NCBI RefSeq assembly: GCF_030272615.1
Contig: NC_081414.1
Span: 909,171,009 to 909,235,008 of the forward strand
Reading direction: 5' to 3'
From: Cryptomeria japonica
Taxonomy: Eukaryota; Streptophyta; Pinopsida; Cupressales; Cupressaceae
Length of the DNA: 64,000 bases
Part shown: piece after piece, positions 57,304 through 64,000 of the stretch
How the letters are laid out: each line of letters opens with the position of its first letter
How positions within the stretch are numbered: the stretch's first letter is position 1
Made by a program: the position numbers and the translations under genes
Notes under the pieces: generated by a model
Databases searched by the model: none
Told to the model about the DNA's origin: nothing
Seen by the model: the letters and a program-made list of their open reading frames with translations, nothing else

Positions 57304-57993
57304 TCATTGTATGGTTTCTTGTCCCCAAAAAGTCTCCTTCCCATTTGTCATCTCTACAAAGTTATTAAAATTGATAGCTTGTGCTTGGTAGTGATCCACA
57401 CAGTGCAAAAACTTTAACAAATTGTTGTCATCATGAAAAACTTGCCAGTTGTACAAATTATCTAGAACAGAAGGCCTGACTTTTATTTTCATTTCTGAGA
57501 CTCCATTCAGTGTTATATCATTCTCCTTTAAAGCAACATTGGCCAAGATGTCAGCCATGATGTTCTTTGATCTGTCAATCCATTTTATTTGGAAAGCATC
57601 AAATAGTTCTATGGTATCCCATATAGCATCCCTGTATTGTTTCAACCTGAGATGTTTGGAGGCATATTTTTGTTTGATTTGAGATATTACTAGTTCTGAG
57701 TCTCCAAAGACACTGAGCAATTTGATTCCATTCTTGGTAGCCACATTTAGTCCAGTGAGTAAAGCTTCGTATTTTGCAATATTATTTGTACACTCAAACA
57801 TCAGTTTAAAAGAATATTTGACCGTCTCTCCATCTGGTGAAATAAATACGATCCCAGCCCCACTTCCTTCCTTGCTGCATGATCCATCAAAGTACATCTT
57901 CCATACTTGATCTTTACTCTCCTTTATTGTAGACTCTATTGGGGTCAATCCTCTCAATTTTGTTTTTGTCAAATCTACTTTGAAGTTGTCCAT
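57304..57993 (-). CDS. Element F additional RNase H, upstream of RT
   Basis: 229 open codons, separated from the protease only by TAG 58000-58002, in the same frame. It is an RNase H type 1 fold of the kind acquired a second time by plant Tat-lineage Gypsy elements: 'WKMYFDGSCSKEGSGAG' with Asp36, 'NNIAKYEALLTGL' with Glu76, 'SVFGDSELVISQIK' with Asp98, and 'DRSKNIMADILANVAL' with Asp148. All four catalytic acids are kept. In the Tat elements I know, this domain lies after the first RNase H and before integrase; here it precedes RT. It stops at 57304 (TGA/TAA region), then the RT linker follows. Confidence 0.85.
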   Translation of the reverse strand: MDNFKVDLTKTKLRGLTPIESTIKESKDQVWKMYFDGSCSKEGSGAGIVFISPDGETVKYSFKLMFECTNNIAKYEALLTGLNVATKNGIKLLSVFGDSELVISQIKQKYASKHLRLKQYRDAIWDTIELFDAFQIKWIDRSKNIMADILANVALKENDITLNGVSEMKIKVRPSVLDNLYNWQVFHDDNNLLKFLHCVDHYQAQAINFNNFVEMTNGKETFWGQETIQ

Positions 57994-57999
57994 ATCTAA

Positions 58000-58623
58000 C
58001 TAGATGAAACATACTAAATCAATAGGTTCCGCCTCCTCGATGATGTATTTAGGTCGAGGTTCTCTCTCAATCCTTACCTCCTGTCCATTTACTGGTATAG
58101 TAGCATATGATAAGTCTAAATGGACATGGCCTTCTATCATATTCGACCATTGTCTTGACAATAACATACCATAGTTAGGAGGGACATCAACCACAGTGAT
58201 GTCCATTTTATAAGATGCTTTTGGACATGCTGCCAATTTGAATTCAACATCCTTCATGACACCAACTACTAGGACAGAACAGTTATCCATGGCATAGGAT
58301 TTACCAAAATTTGTGTCCACTGACATTCCAAGTTCCCTCATGACTGCTACTGGCATAACATTTATAGCAGCCCCTGAGTCAATCATGCAATTTTTTATCA
58401 TCTTGTTATTGATCATCAGGGTTACATAAAATGGGTCTACTTGAGAGGGATTTTTTTTTATTGTTGACCCCAAATATATGGTTGGAACAGGGTTATCATT
58501 ATTTTTGCTATTTTGTTTATGTTCTTTGGTCTCTTCCTTAGATACACCATTGATCACCTTCAAGGTTTTTTCTCGATACTCCAGGAACTTTATCATCTCA
58601 AGTAGTGGGACAGAGACCTTCAT
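58000..58623 (-). pseudogene. pol: Element F protease
   Basis: 207 open codons. Retropepsin with 'NCMIDSGAAINVMP', the catalytic Asp-Ser-Gly near 58375, and the later block 'YGMLLSRQWSNMIEGHVHLD' in place of the usual Leu-Gly-Arg-Pro-Trp. It ends at TAG 58000-58002, an expected Gln, after which the frame continues into the extra RNase H. It would cleave Gag-Pol in the virus-like particle. Confidence 0.85.
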
Positions 58624-59289
58624 CTATGTTAAGGTGTTGGCAATATCAAATGATGTTGTAGTAGGCAGTATTGAAGTGTCCATCGTCTCGTCCTTATCAC
58701 CCTTTTGCATCCTAGAAAGTTGCAACTTGTTTTCCTTAATTAACTTTGTGTTTTCTCCCTGGGTTCTACTCGGCTTAGTTATCAGTTTAGATGTTTTATT
58801 AATCTCCTTCATGAACATGTCTGATGGTTTTCCTTGTTCAGGGTTTATAGTTTTGTTTCTTAGCATATAAGTCCTTTTGGCTTGTTCAACAGCAACTGTA
58901 GTAATCCTCTCTCGTTCTTCTTTAGTAGGGATCCTCAGCCTGACTTCATCTTCCTCATTTGAGAATACTTGTTGCATACAGCACTGCTGATTAATCCCCC
59001 TAGAATTTACATCATTTCCTTCACTCCCCTCATATGAGTCACAGTCCTCAAAGGATGGTAGGTTTATCGCATGATCATCTGCATATTCTTCACATTCTTC
59101 CTCTCTTCCCTGCAACTTCATTGCCACCACACACTGGTAAGGAGAATGAGGCATATCACATGCTAAGCACCACATATCTTCATCAACCACCTGGTTCACC
59201 ACTCTTCTCAAAGGATCTGGTATTTGGTTACCTTCTTTCGGGTTCTTGTCCACTGGTTTTCCGTCTTTCCAAGTAGTATTATAAGGCAT
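58624..59289 (-). pseudogene. gag: Element F Gag C-terminal region with zinc finger
   Basis: Same frame as the capsid part (TAG at 59323-59325 between them, an expected Gln). 'WCLACDMPHSPYQC' is a CX2CX3HX4C zinc finger near 59150-59190, as in related plant Gypsy elements. The rest is acidic, then Lys/Arg/Glu-rich and probably unstructured, running into the protease at 58623. Confidence 0.8.
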
Positions 59290-59322
59290 ATCATGTAATC
59301 TGGGCCTCTCATGGCGATAAAA

Positions 59323-60745
59323 CTATTGTTTCTCTATTTTAGTCACTCTGACAGACAAATCCTTGATAACATTTAACACCTTGTCCAACTTGTCAGCGTC
59401 CTTTGTTTGTTTAGGGGCCTTTGGATTGAACAAACTTGCATCCTCCCTTCTTCCTATAGTTCCAGCTTCTTTTCTATTATTCTCTATAGTTATGGCTGCT
59501 TTCATGACTCCTTGAAGGGTTGTAGGATTCTTTGTCCTGAGCTCATAGTTTGTTTTACTGTCAAAAGCATTCATGTAGTACAAAATGCTAACTTCAAGAA
59601 CCAGTTTTATTCTATTAGGGATTTTATTCATAACTCTATTAAATCTCTTATTGAAATCGGCCACTACTTCATTTGTATCCTTCTTGATGCTTATGATCTC
59701 ATGCAAGGCAAACTCTGGGCTATTGTGGTCTCCGTATTGTTCAAGAAAAAGTCTTTTGAATTTTGTAAGGCTGTTTACTGAAAAATCTAGCAGTACTCTG
59801 AACCAATCTTGAGCGTCCTCTGTCAATGACTGCATGAACAACTTCATCTTAAAATCCTCATATGGGAGACAGAAATCCTCCATAACTGTGAAAAGCTTTT
59901 CAATGTGCTTCCCCTGAGATGGCATTACTCCCAGTGAACTTTGGTATTGCAGTCCTAATTTCATTAGGGATAGGATGAGGATACACCATCATCCCTGAAA
60001 AGTCAAACTGCCTGATGCATTTTGTATTCATCAGCCCGTATCCACCTTGGAAAAAGTTTCCATAGTTTGGTCTCACATTGTTATTACCAGAAGGAAAATT
60101 GTTTTGTGGTTGAAAGTGGTTTTGATATGTAAAGGCATTGAACTGGTTAAGTTGATACTTAGGAGGTAGATTGGGGTATGGGAAGTTGTTGGGGAGGTTG
60201 TGTTGGTGCTTAGGAGGTATATTATTATATGGGAAGTCATTCGGCGTAACATCATATAAAGGGTTTTCAGATACTCTCTAGGTGTTGATTTTTGCACCAG
60301 TCTTATCTGTGTTGCTTCTTCCTCTATTTGGTCCTTGGGCCGCACATTCACTTCTCGCTCTATATCTCTCCAAGTCATGATTAATATCATCTTCATTGAT
60401 ATTTATACCCAATTTAGCACATAATTCTACACACTCATGTACTCTTCCATCGTCTCTCATCTCAATGGCTGCTTCAATCATTTGTTTCATCAAGTCTACC
60501 ATACGGTCTAACGCATCCACCTTGCTCGAGCTTGACGAGCTCGAAGTCCCTGCCCTTGAATTTGAACGGTGATTCTCAAAGCTAGGAGGGTATTTCCCTT
60601 TCTGCACTCTATCCATAGCTACCAAATCCTCATCCCTGGGGTATGTGGGAACTGTGTAATTTTGTTTACTCAAGGCTGGATGTGAATAGTTTTCAGAGTA
60701 GTGCTGATTATACTTCCCATTCATAAAGTCATTTTTAGGTTCCAT
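59323..60745 (-). pseudogene. gag: Element F Gag N-terminal and capsid region
   Basis: The likely start is the ATG at 60745 ('MEPKNDFMNGKYNQHY'). The first 155 codons are open to TAG 60278-60280 and include Ser-rich and helical parts ('VDLMKQMIEAAIEMRDDGRV'). An Asn/Pro/Tyr-rich stretch follows in the same frame to about 59910, where a one-base shift leads to the main frame. The capsid (Retrotrans_gag) domain follows: 'KLFMQSLTEDAQDWFRVL', 'FKRLFLEQYGDH', 'VADFNKRFNRVMNKIP'. The ATG at 59964 is only an artefact of the shift. Confidence 0.8.
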
Positions 60746-60969
60746 CGGCCTATCTATTGATTTCTCCTTTGGATTTCTTTTACTTCTCTTCTAATCAAAG
60801 TTTAATTGGACTATGGGGTGGCCTTGTGTTATTGACCTCCTTCCGTACATAAAATTTCTTATTTCAGAGTTGCCACCTTTCTTCTCGAAAGGAATTTGTA
60901 TTTTGTAGATGAGTTCCTTCCCACAACAGAGTACCTTTTAAATGAATCTCCCCAGCTGAGTCACTAATC
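60746..60969 (-). other. Element F leader and presumed primer site
   Basis: On the minus strand the LTR end ACCCAACA is followed by gattagtgactcagctgggg (60969-60950). It recalls the primer region of plant Tat/Athila-type elements, but I cannot assign a tRNA. Confidence 0.45.
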
Positions 60970-62985
60970 TGTTGGGTCTCAAATCAATAGATTAGATAGG
61001 TTCTAAGGAAATGCCAACTCCTATGCTCAAACCTTCCAATTGACTTGGCCAACTTATAGAGTGAACCTATTTGGTTACTAACTTTCTCACTTTAGGATCT
61101 ACAGAACCTAGGCGGGTATACCTACTCACTAGTTGTTCCTTCAACTAATGCTTTTTATAGCAGATTTAGTGTCTTGATCTAACTTCCTCCTATCTCAGAA
61201 TGGCATAAGCTCCTAGGATGGAGATATAGAAGATGAGTTCAAGATTGTTGTTGAAGAAGCTATTTGATCTTTGTGCTTGAAATATATATATATATATATA
61301 CACTATTGCTAATTTATTCTAGAATTCCTACTCAGCTACTCCTATTACTTTTAATGTGAAAGTATGAATTGATGAGTTGTATTTTATAGATGACCAGTGC
61401 CTTTCTTTGTTGTTTGGGCTCCAGAGTCTTTATATCTCTTTAGGACTTATTGTGTAAACTTATGAGACAGTTTTTAAACCCACCCTCTCTCGATGAGTCT
61501 ATCAGTTATTGTTTCTTATGAGCTCTACTTCAATGTCTATATTGTAAACTGCCTAAATGAATTTCACTCTAACCTTAAGAGACCATCCAAGGAAGAAATA
61601 CAAGGAACAATTACTATTCGCAAGTAAATCTTTTTGATCCAAATATACAATATGAAACACAGGATTTTACTGGAAGAACACAAATAACCTTATCTCCTTT
61701 AGATAATATCATAAGCAACTACCTACAGAAAAATGCAGTAATCCGCAACACATATGCAAAGGAAAAAACACCTGATTATATTATATATATTCGCCAAAAT
61801 AGTACAGTGGTAAGCCTGAGGCTATAATCTACTTCTTGTTCTAATTCTCCTCCATATTACAAAAACTCCCTCCTTTATATGAGAGTATACATTATCACCA
61901 AGCGTTGTGGCTTTTCAACATATAACCATTAACTAACACTTTTGTTTCGAACATTACTTCGACTAGGTATTTTCTCCCTTCATCGAAATGTTGTATTCGG
62001 TCACTATGGTTGTCTCCTCACCGATACCTATCTGATATCCATCGGGTTTTTATGTCGAAGAAACCTTGGGCTTCGGTGTCCTCCTTTATTTTTACACCGA
62101 AATACCTCTTCCATCGATATCACTATGCCCCGTCGATAAATGGATCTATTGTCTCACCAAAGCCTTTCTTTATCCTCTCTTGTCGTCTTCCACCAATAAA
62201 ATTGTATCAGTGAAACAACACATATTGGAGACATGCCTTTTAGCCTCCTTGAAACCTATTTCCTCATCGATATATATCTCATGTCCATCGGGTTTCATGT
62301 CGAAGAAACCTTGGGCTTCGGTAACTTCCTTTATCCTTCCATCGAAACACTTTTTCTATCGACATCACTACACTCCTTCAATGAATGGGTCTACTGTTTC
62401 ATCGAGACCATCTTTCTTTTGATGATTTGCTTCCACTATCATCTTTCATCAATGAGCTCATTAGTAATCTTCCTCGATAAAGTTGCATCAGTAAAACCAC
62501 ACATATCGGTAATATGCCTTTTATCCTCCTTGAAACTCATATCCTTATCGATATCTTTTATTGATGTAGCTTCCTTCTATTTGATCAATATCATTCTTTC
62601 GATAAGATCGCTTCTTTCAGTAAGTTTCCTTCATGTTGCGTCGATGGTATTATTTCCTCTGAAGCCTTTTCCCGTCGATGAAAACCGTCTTTGCTTTCTT
62701 CGATATCCTCTTTTGGTGCAATCATTCCTTTCGATGAGTCCTTTTTAGAGTTCATCGGTGTTCCCTTTCCTTCGATACCCTTTTTATATCGATGAGACAT
62801 CGCTGGGTCTCATCGATACTTTTTGAATTTTGGATATTTCAATAGAATGCTATTAGATTTGTTCGATAACTTATGGGTTATTACGGTATCAATGAAAATG
62901 ATGATTTCTTCAAAAGACAGATGGCTTCTATGATTTAATTTCTCAAATCAAGATATTTTACTTAATTTAGATTTGATGCTCAACA
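60970..62985 (-). repeat. Element F 5' LTR
   Basis: 2016 bp, paired with 52270-54277. It differs by point changes and a longer (TA)n run near 61285. The 246-bp U3 duplication is here at 62039 and 62285. Confidence 0.92.
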
Positions 62986-63300
62986 GAGTGTACAGGTCAT
63001 CTTGTGAGGAGTGTATCTTGTAGACCGCATTGTGTAATAAAAGCAATAGGCCTCTTTGGCTTGCACAATCAAAAGTATAAGCCTCTTTGGCTTTGTAATA
63101 GCTTCGAGGAGTGTTAGGTTTCTTTCACTTTTAGCTTGGAGGAGTGTACAAGCCAACTTTTGGCTTTGTCATGGCTTGGAGGAGTGTACAGGTCAGCTTG
63201 TGAGGAGTGTAACGTGTAGACTGGCTTGACTTTGTGCTTCGCAATGGCTCGAAGGAATGTAACTTGTAGACTGCATTGGGCAATCAAAGCAATATAACCA
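62986..63300. repeat. Tandem array with GGAGGAGTGTA core, right part
   Basis: Continuation of 51905-52269, with about six more core copies (near 63013, 63106, 63140, 63178, 63206 and 63252) and the conserved gcattgggcaatcaaagc and atataaccacattt blocks. Confidence 0.8.
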
Positions 63301-63488
63301 CATTTAATTTGAAACTTCATAGAGGATTTACACATATGATTACCAATATAACCAACTTCATAGAGATTTACACATGATTACACTAGCAAACTCTTTGTAC
63401 CTTAATCCCTTGTAAATTATTGCTTCTACCGTGAACTTACCCAGCCTTTGTATTATATAGACACTTAGTAAAAACAGCTGCCTCAATT

Positions 63489-64000
63489 CTACAATATATT
63501 ATCAATATTTCTTTTATTCTTATCATCAATAGCTTTCATATATGCAACAAGTAGCTGTTTTACATCCACATGTTGGATACCATCTTTTGCGTCTTGCTTT
63601 TGTTTATTTTGAGACCTTGCTCTAAAGCTCCCATTCTGGCATAGAATGCTGGAAAAGGTTGTGGAATTTGCCTTCGCAACCACCACTTGCACCTGATTAA
63701 AAGTTTCTAATGCTTTTTCGAGAGTTCATTTAATCTCATTCCATGAGATGACAAGTTTTCGAGGCGCTTTAATTACTATGCCTCCACAGTTTGTACGCAT
63801 GTATACTAGCTACTTAAATTTACAAGTAAAATATCTAACAAGCTTCCATTCTGTTCTGCTATGATGGATGCTCATACGCTGTTTCAAAGTTCCCATTTTG
63901 GCGTAGGCTTGGAGGAGATTGGAAAAAGTCACGAGGTTTGGCTATATAACTGCCATTTGCATTTGCTTGAAAGTTTCTATAACCTCTACAACGAATTCCT
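63489..64000 (-). pseudogene. PPR (pentatricopeptide repeat) pseudogene, runs off the window
   Basis: Minus strand. From the window end downward: 'VIETFKQMQMAVI', stop, 'PNLVTFSNLLQAYAKMGTLK' (one PPR repeat pair), a decayed part, then 'RKLVISWNEIK', stop, 'TLEKALETFNQVQVVVAKAN' and 'STTFSSIL' (63700-63640). These are the Val-Ser-Trp-Asn...Met-Ile, Ala-Leu-Glu-Thr-Phe and Pro-Asn-Ser-Thr-Thr-Phe blocks of plant PLS-type PPR proteins, which bind organelle RNA. Stops and frameshifts show it is dead. The lower end merges into array sequence near 63480. Confidence 0.7.

Larger units (their letters stand above)
52270..62985 (-). mobile_element. Gypsy LTR retrotransposon F
   Basis: LTRs 52270-54277 (3') and 60970-62985 (5') are about 96% identical by eye over the first 390 bp, with TGTTG start on the minus strand and an exact target duplication gagtg (52265-52269, 62986-62990). 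The coding strand is minus. From about 59905 to 54424 Gag-Pol is a single frame broken only by nonsense codons. The order is Gag, zinc finger, protease, extra RNase H, RT, degenerate Gypsy RNase H, integrase. The youngest element here, but inactive. Confidence 0.93.

Noticed and set aside
59920-59964. ATG at 59964 as the start of F Gag
   Set aside because: The upstream frame carries the true Gag N-terminus; the ATG lies just before a one-base shift and is out of frame with the real protein there.
1-64000. CRISPR arrays, bacterial operons, tRNA or rRNA genes
   Set aside because: None seen. The repeats are LTRs, tandem duplications or microsatellites, and the tRNA-like matches are 12-nt retrotransposon primer sites.

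Overview
This window looks like intergenic nuclear DNA from a large, repeat-rich seed-plant genome. A gymnosperm is my inference, from the many old, diverged, unpurged elements. Almost everything that can be named is LTR-retrotransposon material: Copia (Ty1) elements whose primer-binding sites match initiator tRNA-Met, and Gypsy (Ty3) elements. The rest is a LINE-type ORF1 remnant, a broken PPR (pentatricopeptide repeat) gene and several local repeats. I found no intact host gene, no tRNA or rRNA gene and no CRISPR array. Element names (A to H, O) are mine.

Layout. Bases 1-29217 are a nested stack. The oldest layer is element E, a Gypsy-like element of which only the 3' part is in the window (2-292, 27655-29217). 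Copia element O (293-27649, 5-bp target duplication tagag) sits in E. Three further elements sit in O: Copia A (515-7639) in the 5' LTR of O; gag-only Gypsy-like B (10159-19507, duplication gtata/gtgta) in pol; and gag-only element C (20670-25806, duplication tccca) in the RNase H region. Removing the insertions and one copy of each duplication rejoins the interrupted host-element reading frames.

Bases 29218-38000 are mostly unassigned AT-rich DNA. They hold a TATG microsatellite, an old tandem duplication, a foldback locus, an exact 49-bp duplication, an LTR-like stretch and a minus-strand LINE ORF1 remnant (35190-36180). A decayed minus-strand Copia element H (about 38400-41212) follows. 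Element D (41213 to about 47968), a relative of B, abuts it. One minus-strand Copia LTR, G, lies at about 49742-51124. From 51905 on there is an irregular tandem array, split by the youngest element, Gypsy F (52270-62985, minus strand, duplication gagtg, LTRs about 96% identical by eye). A minus-strand PPR pseudogene runs off the right end.

How the parts work together. A, O, H and F once encoded Gag, protease, reverse transcriptase and RNase H; A and F also still show integrase. All are inactivated, mostly by C-to-T or G-to-A nonsense changes. B, C and D have LTRs and Gag-like proteins but no reverse transcriptase or integrase, so they probably depended on other elements. The most unusual points are: an extra RNase H domain lying before the reverse transcriptase in F; a protease-like domain without its catalytic triad in both B and D; a large accessory ORF in C behind its own TATA-like box; and a covarying hairpin with a poly-C loop just upstream of the primer-binding site in several unrelated LTRs.
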